Below are positions 1 to 7,750 of a stretch of 64,000 bases of DNA, piece by piece (position 1 is the stretch's first letter; each line of letters opens with the position of its first letter). The notes under the pieces were generated by a model. That model saw only the letters and a list, made by a program, of their open reading frames with translations. It did not search any database and was not told the DNA's origin. The DNA comes from Chitinophaga pinensis (GTDB taxonomy: Bacteria; Bacteroidota; Bacteroidia; Flavobacteriales_D; Crocinitomicaceae): positions 1 through 64,000 of the forward strand of contig CAMAZP010000013.1 of NCBI GenBank assembly GCA_945863605.1, written 5' to 3'. A program made the translations under genes and the position numbers.

Positions 1-135
1 TTGAGTGACCAACAAATTGAACAAATTATCCGAAAAGGAAAAAACGCAATGCCTGCTCAGGAAGCTGTTTTAGAAACGGATGAAAACATTAAATTAGTAA
101 TAGAGCACGTAAAAACGTTGAAAAATAAGCCATAA
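1..135 (+). CDS. C-terminal end of a cytochrome c domain protein (partial)
   Basis: The first frame is open from the window edge to a TAA stop and encodes 44 residues. The segment GKNAMPAQ followed by a helix with spaced valines and leucines (NIKLVIEHVKTL) matches the C-terminal part of a class I cytochrome c domain, where the Met of the MP pair is the distal haem ligand. The haem-binding CxxCH would lie upstream of the window. The TTG at position 1 is taken as an internal codon, not a start. What the rest of the protein is (oxidase subunit, diheme or monoheme cytochrome) cannot be seen. It is followed after 80 bases by hflX on the same strand. Confidence 0.6.
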   Translation: MSDQQIEQIIRKGKNAMPAQEAVLETDENIKLVIEHVKTLKNKP

Positions 136-215
136 CGAGATTCGTCACAATTCAGGGATAATTTTATTGGCAATTTTAATCACCTTAAAAAAACAATTAA
201 CCATCTATAAAAAGA

Positions 216-1406
216 ATGCAAGAAGGACACGTAACCGTTGATGCTGTTGAAGAATCATGTGTGTTGATTGGGGTGATAACTTCTGAAATCAACGAAGAAA
301 CTGCGAAAGAACATTTAGACGAATTGCAATTTCTAGCCGAAACAGCTGGAGCAATCACCGTTGAAACATTTACCCAAAAACTTCCTTATCCGAATCCCAG
401 AACCTACGTTGGAACGGGGAAATTGGAGGAAATCAGACAATACATCAAAGCCGCGAATGTAGAATTGGTCATTTTTGACGATGAGCTTTCGCCATCACAA
501 TTGCGTAATATTGAACGTGATTTAGACTGCAAAGTCTTGGATCGGACCATTTTGATTTTAGACATTTTCGCAAGTCGAGCGCGTACTTTTCACGCAAAAA
601 CACAAGTGGAATTAGCGCAATTGCAGTATATGTTACCTCGTTTGACACGAATGTGGACCCACTTAGAGCGTCAAAAAGGGGGAATTGGTTTGCGTGGTCC
701 AGGAGAATCTCAGATTGAAACGGACAGACGTATCATTCAAATGCGTATTTCATTGATGAAAGAACGTTTGAAAGACATCGACAAACAAATGGGAATACAA
801 CGCAGCAACCGCGGACAATTAGTACGTGTAGCTTTAGTTGGTTATACGAACGTTGGAAAAAGCACGTTGATGAATTTGTTGTCAAAATCAGATGTTTTTG
901 CAGAAAATAAACTCTTCGCAACGCTGGATACAACCGTCAGAAAGGTGGTAATTGACAACTTACCGATGCTTTTAACCGACACCGTTGGATTTATTCGCAA
1001 GCTGCCACAACAATTGATGGAATCCTTTAAATCGACTTTAGACGAAGTGCGCGAAGCAGATTTGTTGGTGCACGTTTTGGACATTTCACATCCGAATTTT
1101 GAAGATCATTTCAATGTGGTGAACGAAACGCTTGCAGAAATTGACAACACTGAAAAACCAACGATTTTAGTTTTCAATAAAATTGATGCTTATCAGCCGC
1201 CAACGAGCGATTTGAACGAAAACGAAGAAGACATCACCTCTTTGGATTCTTTGAAAAAATCGTGGATGGCAAAAATGAACAAAACCAAATGCGTTTTCAT
1301 TTCTGCACAAGACAAAGAGAACATCGAAGAATTAAAAGAGATTCTTTACGAAGAAGTGAAAACCATTTTCAAAGTGAGGTATCCGTATAATGATTTTTTG
1401 TATTGA
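216..1406 (+). CDS. hflX: GTPase HflX
   Basis: A ribosome-associated GTPase of the Obg-HflX superfamily, known in other bacteria to bind the 50S subunit and split stalled or heat-damaged ribosomes. The 396-residue length is usual. The N-terminal HflX domain carries the typical YVGTGK segment (about residues 64-69) and a glycine-rich RGPGESQ linker (160-166). The G domain follows: P-loop GYTNVGKS at 209-216, DTVGF (G3) near 252 and NKID (G4) near 323. The stop codon overlaps the TTG start of the next gene by four bases, so the downstream toxin gene is probably read from the hflX transcript. A diverged copy of the last 14 codons of this gene recurs at 7301. Confidence 0.95.
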   Translation: MQEGHVTVDAVEESCVLIGVITSEINEETAKEHLDELQFLAETAGAITVETFTQKLPYPNPRTYVGTGKLEEIRQYIKAANVELVIFDDELSPSQLRNIERDLDCKVLDRTILILDIFASRARTFHAKTQVELAQLQYMLPRLTRMWTHLERQKGGIGLRGPGESQIETDRRIIQMRISLMKERLKDIDKQMGIQRSNRGQLVRVALVGYTNVGKSTLMNLLSKSDVFAENKLFATLDTTVRKVVIDNLPMLLTDTVGFIRKLPQQLMESFKSTLDEVREADLLVHVLDISHPNFEDHFNVVNETLAEIDNTEKPTILVFNKIDAYQPPTSDLNENEEDITSLDSLKKSWMAKMNKTKCVFISAQDKENIEELKEILYEEVKTIFKVRYPYNDFLY

Positions 1407-1969
1407 GTAAGAAATTGTACATAATTGCAGGTTGTAATGGAGCTGGAAAAACAACAGCTTCGTTCAATATTTTACCATCTATTTTAGATTGCAAAGAGTT
1501 TGTAAATGCTGATGAAATCGCGAGAGGATTATCTCCTTTTCAACCAGAGAAAGTAGCGCTAGAAGCTGGGAGAATCATGTTGCAACGTATCGATGAGTTA
1601 TTGAATTCAGGTGAAGATTTTGCTTTTGAAACCACATTGGCAACAAGAAGTTTTAGAAATACAGTTTTGAAAGCTAAAGAAAGAGGCTACATTGTAACGC
1701 TTTTATTTTTCTGGTTAGAAAATCAAGAATTAGCAATTGAACGAGTAAAAACGCGGGTATCAGAAGGCGGGCACAATATTCCAGAAGAAACAATTCGCAG
1801 AAGATATCTTGCAGGTTTGAAAAATTTATTTGAAATTTACATTCCGATTTGTGACAGAACTTTTGTTTTTAATAACTCTCGAAATAATCCTCAAAAGATA
1901 TTTAAATACGAGGATGGAAAGCAAATTATTTACAACCAAATAGAATTTGATGAAATCAGAAAACAGTAA
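1403..1969 (+). CDS. zeta-toxin-like P-loop kinase (COG4185 family)
   Basis: A 188-residue P-loop protein of the COG4185 group (predicted ABC-type ATPase, related to zeta toxins and UDP-N-acetylglucosamine kinases). The Walker A motif GCNGAGKTT lies at residues 10-18. ADEIARGL near 36 and the basic segment RRRYLAGL near 126 fit this family. Zeta-type toxins phosphorylate UDP-activated sugars and block wall synthesis; that this protein does so is inference. The start is TTG, placed so that TTGA serves both as start and as the hflX stop. The next small gene begins inside its 3' end (20-base overlap), as expected for a coupled toxin-antitoxin pair. No separate promoter is evident, so it is probably co-transcribed with hflX. 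Confidence 0.75.
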   Translation: MSKKLYIIAGCNGAGKTTASFNILPSILDCKEFVNADEIARGLSPFQPEKVALEAGRIMLQRIDELLNSGEDFAFETTLATRSFRNTVLKAKERGYIVTLLFFWLENQELAIERVKTRVSEGGHNIPEETIRRRYLAGLKNLFEIYIPICDRTFVFNNSRNNPQKIFKYEDGKQIIYNQIEFDEIRKQ

Positions 1970-2120
1970 AAATAACGACAACGAAAGTTTTACAGAGAAA
2001 ATCCAAAAAGCGCTAGATTACTCTTACAAAAAACTTATTGAGGATAAAAAACGCTTAGGCCAAAAAATCGTCATTTCCGAAAACGGTGTCATCAAATACA
2101 TTGAGGCGAAGGATTTGTAA
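1950..2120 (+). CDS. small antitoxin-like partner of the zeta-like toxin
   Basis: A 56-residue ORF starts at an ATG inside the last codons of the kinase gene and ends in TAA. The product is charged and mainly helical (FTEKIQKALDYSYKKLIE), then ends in a short strand-like stretch (IVISENGVIKYIEAKDL). Small proteins of this kind commonly accompany COG4185 kinases in Bacteroidota and are thought to be the antitoxin; I recognise the arrangement and not a named domain. The 3' end has a diverged relic copy near 7518. Both the overlap and that conservation argue that the ORF is real. Confidence 0.65.
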   Translation: MKSENSKNNDNESFTEKIQKALDYSYKKLIEDKKRLGQKIVISENGVIKYIEAKDL

Positions 2121-2223
2121 GTTTTTTTAGTTAGTCACAAACGGACTCAATCAACGTTAATTTTCTATTATTTCGCTTGTTACAAAAGGACTATTTCACT
2201 AACTTAAAGTGAAAATAGGAAAA

Positions 2224-3120
2224 ATGGAATTAATAACTAAAGAAAATTTACAAACCAAAATCTTTACCATTCGAGGTGTTCAGGTGATATTGGATTATCA
2301 TTTAGCAGAATTTTATAACGTGGAAACAAAGCGAATTAACGAACAAGTTAAACGCAATGAAAAAAGATTTCCTGAACGTTTTATGTTTCAATTAACCAAT
2401 ATTGAATGGGTTTCAATTAATAGTCAATTGATGAATTTTGAAAATGAAAATAATTTGTGGTCGCAAATTGCGACCGCAAAAAGAAGAAGCTTACCATTTG
2501 TCTTTACGGAACAAGGTGTCGCTATGCTTTCAGCTGTTCTTAAAAGCGAAACTGCAGTGAATATTAGTATTCAGATTATGGATGCTTTTATTAAAATGCG
2601 CCACACAATTACTTCTAATTCATTAGTTAATTTTCGATTGGAAAAAGTTGAAATAAAACAATTGGAGTCAGATCAAAAATTTGAAATGGTGTTTAAAGCA
2701 CTAGAACAAAAAACAAATCTTCCTACTCAAGGAATCTTTTTCGAAGGACAATTGTTTGATGCGTATGTCTTTGCTAATGAACTTATTAAATCTGCCAAAA
2801 ATTCAATTATTTTGATTGATAATTACGTAGATGAAACTACACTTTTAATGTTGAGTAAGAGAAATTCAACTTGTAAAGCAACCATTTACACTTACAGAAT
2901 AAGTGCTCAATTGCAACTCGACTTAACAAGACATAATCAACAATATCCCGCAGTTGAAATAAAACAACTTCGAACGTCACACGACCGGTTTCTTATTATT
3001 GATAATAAAGAATTGTATCACATTGGTGCTTCTCTAAAAGATTTAGGAAAGAAGTGGTTTGCTTTTTCCAAACTCAATGAATTTTTGCCAGATGTTTTTG
3101 CCAGATTGAATGAAGGCTGA
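2224..3120 (+). CDS. ORF6N domain protein with PLD-like C-terminus
   Basis: The N-terminal 90 or so residues match the ORF6N DNA-binding domain found in phage antirepressor-like and RhuM-like proteins: IFTIRGVQVILDYHLAEFYN, then RFPERFMFQLT and LPFVFTEQGVAMLSAVLKS. The C-terminal half (from about residue 175) contains LFDAYVFANELIKSAKNSI and, near the end, HDRFLIIDNKELYHIGAS, which resembles the HxK(x)4D half-motif of phospholipase D-like domains but with Arg where the Lys would be. It may bind DNA as a regulator or be part of a defence or mobile function; the target is unknown. An upstream in-frame GTG exists at 2209, but the ATG is preferred. Confidence 0.8.
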   Translation: MELITKENLQTKIFTIRGVQVILDYHLAEFYNVETKRINEQVKRNEKRFPERFMFQLTNIEWVSINSQLMNFENENNLWSQIATAKRRSLPFVFTEQGVAMLSAVLKSETAVNISIQIMDAFIKMRHTITSNSLVNFRLEKVEIKQLESDQKFEMVFKALEQKTNLPTQGIFFEGQLFDAYVFANELIKSAKNSIILIDNYVDETTLLMLSKRNSTCKATIYTYRISAQLQLDLTRHNQQYPAVEIKQLRTSHDRFLIIDNKELYHIGASLKDLGKKWFAFSKLNEFLPDVFARLNEG

Positions 3121-3231
3121 TTCCCCTACGGATTCAATTGTTTATATAACCAAAGAAATAGAGAAAGAACAGAATATATTAAATTCATGGAATTACATGG
3201 TTTTGAGGATGTGAAATTAGATGATGAATAA
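3121..3231 (+). pseudogene. in-frame gene fragment after the ORF6N stop
   Basis: The reading frame of the ORF6N gene stays open directly after its TGA for 36 codons and then stops at TAA. The predicted tail contains YNQRNRERTEYIKFMELHGF and ends in EDVKLDDE. It has no start of its own near the left end and looks like the C-terminus of some other protein. I do not recognise the parent. Given the 3'-end relics elsewhere in the window, it may be another displaced gene end; chance is the alternative. Confidence 0.3.
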
Positions 3232-3338
3232 ATCGTTGAAACGATTGTGAAATCCCCACGATTGAAACCCCATAGGTGAGGGTTTAAACCCTCTCCTATG
3301 GGGAAAATACCCATATTTAAAAACCATTTCAATGGTTT
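3231..3338. repeat. tripartite palindromic repeat, copy 1
   Basis: Three palindromes in fixed order: a 16-base hairpin AATCGTTGAAACGATT (3231-3246), a 36-base near-perfect central palindrome centred on GGGTTTAAACCC (3268-3303, one mismatch) and an 18-base hairpin AAACCATTTCAATGGTTT (3321-3338). The same architecture recurs at 7390 and 49752 with different stem bases. It is probably a REP/MITE-like non-autonomous element; no transposase is present in the window. Confidence 0.8.
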
Positions 3339-3349
3339 CCTTAATAAAC

Positions 3350-3380
3350 AAAAAATCCCACCAACCGAAGCTGATGGGAT
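3350..3380 (-). terminator. intrinsic terminator of the delta-60 repeat gene
   Basis: On the minus strand ATCCCATCA pairs with TGGTGGGAT (one G-U pair) across a GC-containing loop, followed immediately by a run of six T. It lies about 20 bases beyond the stop codon of the T9SS gene at 3402. Confidence 0.75.
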
Positions 3381-3401
3381 ATAAACTATAATAAAAATTG
3401 A

Positions 3402-6400
3402 TTATTGTTTGATAATTTTAATTGCTTTTGCAGTTGATTTATCAATTTGCAAGAAATACGCACCTTTAGATATTTCCTGAACATCTAAGGTTTGAATCAA
3501 TGCGTTAATTTTTCCTTGCGCAATTATTCTTCCAGAAAAATCAGTGATTACATAACCTTTTCCTAACAAATCATTTGAAACGTTCAAAGTGAATTTGTCA
3601 TTGGTTGGGTTCGGATAAACATTTATTGTTGACATTATTTCCTCACTTATTCCAATTACTCCGTTATTAACAATATTAGAGCGAGATAAACTGTAATTCA
3701 TTATTTTGGTTGGATCACAATTGTTTGGATTTACAACCTCAATTTGGTAATATAATGGGCCAGTTGGTGGAGTTAAATCTGTATACGAATTCAGATTACT
3801 TTGGATTGTTGTTAAAAGTGACATATTTGACAAACTTGTTCCTCTGTAAATTCTATAACTTCCAAAAGTTAATCCTTCATAGTGACTCCAAATTAAATTC
3901 CAAGAATTCCCTACGCCTTGATTAATGGTAAGATGGATAGTTTTGTGAAAATCACTTAATGGTGTTTCTGTTCCACATGTATCCAAGATAGCTAACTTAT
4001 AACGATAAGCTTGCACTGCTGGATTTGAATTTTGGTCTAAAAACACCGCTAAATCTGGATAATTAGTTGCACCAATTTTCGTGTAAACATCCGATACATT
4101 TGTTTCTTTGTAAACATAGAATGAATCGATTCCAGTGGTGATTGGTTTTTCCCAAACGATGCGATTTTCGTTTGTTAATGAATCCATTCCAACAATACAT
4201 ACGTTTGGCGATTGCATGAAAGAAGCATTTACAATATAAGGTGCAGAAGTTTTACTGCATCCATTCGCATTGGTAACAGTTACGGAGTAAGATCCTGACT
4301 GTGAAACCACCAACAAACTTGAAGTTGAACCGGTATTCCATAAATAATTGACAAAACCACTCGGAGCGGTTAATGTCATGGATCCACCAGAGCAAGGAAT
4401 AATTGTTCCAGTTGAAGTAATTGTTGGAATGCTTGGTAATGGATTAATTGTTACAGAAATTCCACTGGAAGTTACAGGACAGTTATTTTGATAAATTGTA
4501 ACGGTATAACTGCCACTTAATAACGCATAAATTGAACTGCTTGTTGCACCTGAAACTGGTACGCCATTTCTATTCCATTGGTAGCTAAAAGATGGATTTG
4601 TGTTGCAGCTTATAAGAACGGAATCTCCCGAACAAGCTGTTAAAGAACCTGTTTGGTTAATAGTTGCGGTATGCGTACATGTTACACCTCCAATTACAAA
4701 AACCATATCGTTGAAAATTTGAGTACTCGTGCAACCTGTCGTAATGTTTTGAGCGACAATTGTTACATCGGCATAGCCATCTTGCGTGTATGTATGGTTC
4801 AAGAAAGGAGCATTCGATTGTTGTGACGTTCCATCTCCAAAATACCAAGTGAAATTGTAATTACTAAAATCATTGGTTTGATTTGCAAAAGCAACATTCA
4901 ATGGAGCGTTACCGAAAGAAGGGTTGGGTGTTATTGAAATATAATCATTGTAATTAACATTCAAATTAAGTGTTACAACACTATCACATCCAAACTGATT
5001 CGTTAATGTTTGGGTGTATTGCCCATATTGGGAATAAAGTTGACCATTCCAAAAGTAAGTATCACCATCACAAATTGTCGCAGTAAAAGATGAAATTGAA
5101 TTTAATATTGTCAAATTTATTGTTCTATGAATGCTATCACATCCGTATATGTTTTGAATTACTTCATTGTAAACACTAGACTGAGAATAAGATTGATTGG
5201 TAAGTGAAAGATATGGCGCACATGAAGATACGGAAATAGTCTCATTCATTGGTGTTGCGCAAACCATTAACCGAGCTATATTGTTTCTAGGAACCCCGTT
5301 AAAAGAATCGAAGTAACCTCCAGCAATGATTTTTCCATCAGATTGAATTGTTAACGTCGAAATACCTTCGTATCCTTGTTGCCCATTAGCGCCAATTACT
5401 GGGTCAAAAGAATTGTCCAAAGATCCATTAGCATTTAAACGGGCAATAGTGTTTCTGGTTATACCATTGAAAATGGAAAAGCCCCCGGAAACAATTATTT
5501 TTCCATCAGACTGTAATGCGATGGATTCAACAGCACTATCAAAACCACTTGCCGGATCAAACGAAGTGTCCAGAGAACCATTGATGTTTAATCGCGCAAT
5601 TTTAGATCTAGAAATTCCATTGTAAGATGTAAATTCACCGCCGACGATAATTTTTCCATCGGGTTGAATGTAGGTGGAATTTATATCACTATTAAATCCA
5701 GCCACCGGATCGAAAGTTGTGTCCAAGGTTCCATCGGCATTTAAACGGGTTACATTGTTACTTGAAACTCCGTTAAAAGCTGAAAATTGCCCACCAACTA
5801 AAATCTTACCATTAGATTGTACTTTCAATGATTTAACCCACCCATCATATGGACCACCAGTAAATCCTGATCCAGGATCAAAAGTCAAATCCAAACTACC
5901 ATTGCTGTTTAAAAGTGCAATATCATTTCGACTTGTTCCATTAAAATTCTCAAACCATCCACCAACAATAATTTTTCCATTTGCAAAAACATTTATAGAC
6001 CATACCTCAGCTAAACCAGTAAAAGAATTTTGAGAAGTTGTTGTAAAACCAATCCCTGTATTGAAGGACGAATCAAAACTACCATTAGTATTGATTCTAG
6101 CAATGGAATTCACCGCATTACCATTAAAAGACACAAATTGCCCTCCTGCAATTAATTTCCCATCCGTTTGAATTGACAAAGTGTAAACTACACCTTGAAA
6201 AGGACCGCCATTAAAAGTATTCCCTCCAGAAAACCCAGAACCTGGATCAAAGGTAATGTCTAAAGTTCCATCTGCATTTAATCTTGCAATATTGTTTCTT
6301 GAAACACCATTGAAACTAAAAAATGAACCTCCTACTACAATTTTACCATCAGGCTGAATAACGGTTGTATAAACTCGTCCATCAAAACCCGTCCCAATAG

Positions 6401-6482
6401 TAAAAGTTGGATCCGCAAATACATTTTGAGCGTATGATCTCAGACAAATTGAAACAAATAAAAAGAAAAAAATTTTTTTCAT
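3402..6482 (-). CDS. secreted delta-60-repeat / PKD protein with T9SS sorting domain
   Basis: A 1026-residue secreted protein. A signal peptide (MKKIFFFLFVSICLRSYA) is followed by seven delta-60 repeats (roughly residues 25-410). Each has the pattern QPDGKIVVGGxFxxFNG then NNIARLNADGTLDxxFDP. A PKD-like domain (FTWYFGDGT near 540), Ig/PKD-like stretches and a fibronectin-like region come next. The C-terminus is a type A T9SS sorting domain (NVYPNPTNDKF to GAYFLQIDKS). It is probably exported across the outer membrane by the type IX system and attached or released; the ligand is unknown. It is transcribed against its neighbours and has its own terminator. Confidence 0.9.
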   Translation of the reverse strand: MKKIFFFLFVSICLRSYAQNVFADPTFTIGTGFDGRVYTTVIQPDGKIVVGGSFFSFNGVSRNNIARLNADGTLDITFDPGSGFSGGNTFNGGPFQGVVYTLSIQTDGKLIAGGQFVSFNGNAVNSIARINTNGSFDSSFNTGIGFTTTSQNSFTGLAEVWSINVFANGKIIVGGWFENFNGTSRNDIALLNSNGSLDLTFDPGSGFTGGPYDGWVKSLKVQSNGKILVGGQFSAFNGVSSNNVTRLNADGTLDTTFDPVAGFNSDINSTYIQPDGKIIVGGEFTSYNGISRSKIARLNINGSLDTSFDPASGFDSAVESIALQSDGKIIVSGGFSIFNGITRNTIARLNANGSLDNSFDPVIGANGQQGYEGISTLTIQSDGKIIAGGYFDSFNGVPRNNIARLMVCATPMNETISVSSCAPYLSLTNQSYSQSSVYNEVIQNIYGCDSIHRTINLTILNSISSFTATICDGDTYFWNGQLYSQYGQYTQTLTNQFGCDSVVTLNLNVNYNDYISITPNPSFGNAPLNVAFANQTNDFSNYNFTWYFGDGTSQQSNAPFLNHTYTQDGYADVTIVAQNITTGCTSTQIFNDMVFVIGGVTCTHTATINQTGSLTACSGDSVLISCNTNPSFSYQWNRNGVPVSGATSSSIYALLSGSYTVTIYQNNCPVTSSGISVTINPLPSIPTITSTGTIIPCSGGSMTLTAPSGFVNYLWNTGSTSSLLVVSQSGSYSVTVTNANGCSKTSAPYIVNASFMQSPNVCIVGMDSLTNENRIVWEKPITTGIDSFYVYKETNVSDVYTKIGATNYPDLAVFLDQNSNPAVQAYRYKLAILDTCGTETPLSDFHKTIHLTINQGVGNSWNLIWSHYEGLTFGSYRIYRGTSLSNMSLLTTIQSNLNSYTDLTPPTGPLYYQIEVVNPNNCDPTKIMNYSLSRSNIVNNGVIGISEEIMSTINVYPNPTNDKFTLNVSNDLLGKGYVITDFSGRIIAQGKINALIQTLDVQEISKGAYFLQIDKSTAKAIKIIKQ

Positions 6483-6537
6483 TATGATTTATATTTTAAA
6501 AGAGTTAATAATTTGAGATGTTATTTTGAGTTTATAT

Positions 6538-6855
6538 TCAGCTTGTTTTAATCTCTAAGTTTTCAAGCACAAAATACCGATAATTGGGATGATCATCAAT
6601 AATCATTGAAACCACACATTTATTATTTCTGCAATTATGCATAACAATTCCGGCAGGTCTATTGCTCTTGTTATTTAACCGAGCGACATCATCAAAATTG
6701 TACCAGTCGTGATTCGCGTTTTCCAAACAGACATCATCGATAGTGTTGTACAACTTGATTTGAACATTTGGTAAATTGAAATTTATCGTTGTTGGAGAAA
6801 GGTAAGTTTTAAAATTATTTTCTAAATCTTTGATTAATAGAGAAAAAGAACTCAT
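6538..6855 (-). CDS. hypothetical protein, 105 aa
   Basis: An ORF with an ATG start, divergent from the XRE gene, with a 90-base intergenic region between the starts. The product has no signal peptide or membrane segment. It contains HDWYNFDDVARLNNK and a later cysteine pair in HNCRNNKCVVSMII, followed by DDHPNYRYFVLENL. I do not recognise a family. Placement in an accessory stretch opposite an HTH regulator suggests it may be controlled by that regulator. Confidence 0.55.
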   Translation of the reverse strand: MSSFSLLIKDLENNFKTYLSPTTINFNLPNVQIKLYNTIDDVCLENANHDWYNFDDVARLNNKSNRPAGIVMHNCRNNKCVVSMIIDDHPNYRYFVLENLEIKTS

Positions 6856-6945
6856 TCGTTTATAATTTTTACAAAAGTGTTAAATAAAAAAACTGTTTAT
6901 TGTAGTATTTATTCCTAACTTAGGCGCATTAAAACTATTTTAGGC

Positions 6946-7299
6946 ATGACAAATCAAGAGCTTGGAGAAAACGTAAGAAAAATCAGAGAATTAAAAGGCT
7001 TTTCCCAACAAAATCTCGCTGATGAAATTAAAGTAGATCAAAAAACAATCAGCCGCATTGAAAAGGGAGATTTGTCACCTAAGTTTGAAACATTGGTGGC
7101 TATTTCAAAAGCTTTAGGAGTAAGTTTAAGTCAACTGTTGTCATTTAATGAAAACCTTATTTTTAATAACTACAGCCAATATCAGCAAGGAGGACAATTT
7201 GTCGCTTATAATAATAACGAAATCGAAAAAGTAGAGAATCTTTACAAGCAATTATTGAAAGAAAAAGATGAGGTAATCGAATTGTTGAAGGCTAGATAA
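6946..7299 (+). CDS. XRE-family helix-turn-helix transcriptional regulator
   Basis: A 117-residue regulator. Residues 5-65 form a classic Cro/C1-type HTH: LGENVRKIRELKGFSQQNLA, VDQKTISRIEKGDLSPKFET and LVAISKALGVSLSQLL. A flexible Asn/Gln/Tyr-rich stretch leads to a C-terminal coiled coil (EIEKVENLYKQLLKEKDEVI) that could mediate dimerisation. It probably regulates itself and perhaps the divergent 105-residue ORF. The stop codon lies one base before the relic copy of the hflX 3' end at 7301, so the gene's right edge is a recombination joint. Confidence 0.85.
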   Translation: MTNQELGENVRKIRELKGFSQQNLADEIKVDQKTISRIEKGDLSPKFETLVAISKALGVSLSQLLSFNENLIFNNYSQYQQGGQFVAYNNNEIEKVENLYKQLLKEKDEVIELLKAR

Positions 7300-7300
7300 A

Positions 7301-7356
7301 CATTTTCGAGGTGAGGTTTCCGTATAATGATTTTTTGTGTTGAATAAAAAATTTTA
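7301..7356 (+). pseudogene. relic copy of hflX 3' end and toxin start
   Basis: 56 bases match 1364-1419 with seven differences. The match covers the last 14 codons of hflX, its TGA and the first codons of the overlapping toxin. Read in frame, the relic gives HIFEVRFPYNDFLC then stop, against the hflX tail TIFKVRYPYNDFLY. The overlapping TTG start then reads NKKFYIF, against SKKLYII in the toxin. Similarity begins sharply one base after the XRE stop. Together with 7518-7625 it is the remains of a second hflX-end/toxin/antitoxin cassette. Confidence 0.8.
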
Positions 7357-7389
7357 TATTTTTTTCGGTCGTAAATTAGGTTGAATCAA

Positions 7390-7494
7390 AATCGTTGAAA
7401 CGATTATCAATTATCACGAAATATCCCATAGGCGTGGGTTTAAACCCATACCTATGGAATAACAACACAACATCCTCCAACCATTTTAATGGTT
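7390..7494. repeat. tripartite palindromic repeat, copy 2
   Basis: The same three-part structure as at 3231: left hairpin AATCGTTGAAACGATT (7390-7405), central palindrome built on CCATAGG and CCTATGG around GGGTTTAAACCC (7426-7457, two mismatched pairs) and right hairpin AACCATTTTAATGGTT (7479-7494). It sits inside the relic toxin-antitoxin cassette, where it takes the place of nearly all the toxin gene. Confidence 0.8.
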
Positions 7495-7517
7495 TTCCAA
7501 AATAAAAACAAACCATC

Positions 7518-7625
7518 AAAACAGCGTCATCAAAGAGATTGAGGTGAAGGATTTGTAGTTTTTATGTGGACAAAAATTGACCAAATCAACGTAAAATTTT
7601 CATTTTTTCGTTTGTAATAAAAGTC
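7518..7625 (+). pseudogene. relic 3' end of an antitoxin-like gene
   Basis: Bases 7518-7557 match 2080-2119 (the end of the antitoxin-like gene) with five differences; weaker similarity runs about 70 bases past the stop. The relic tail reads NSVIKEIEVKDL then TAG, against NGVIKYIEAKDL then TAA in the intact gene. It is the downstream end of the decayed cassette that begins at 7301. The rest of the stretch up to the next gene is AT-rich, without coding signal. Confidence 0.75.
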
Positions 7626-7699
7626 GCAATTTGCGACTGGTTTGAAAGTCTGAGACATTCTAATAATAATTTTTTATCAATATTATAGTTTATAGAAAC

Positions 7700-7733
7700 A
7701 AAAAATGCTACCTCTAAGAAAGTAGCATTTTAT
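7700..7733 (-). terminator. intrinsic terminator of the glycine-rich T9SS gene
   Basis: On the minus strand AAAATGCTAC and GTAGCATTTT form a perfect ten-base stem around a short loop, running into a T stretch. It lies just beyond the stop codon at 7751. Confidence 0.8.
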
Positions 7734-7750
7734 GAATTTTAAATTATTAA

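Noticed and set aside
1403-7380. Prophage or integrative conjugative element
   Set aside because: No integrase, relaxase, structural or packaging genes are present; the ORF6N and XRE genes alone do not support it.
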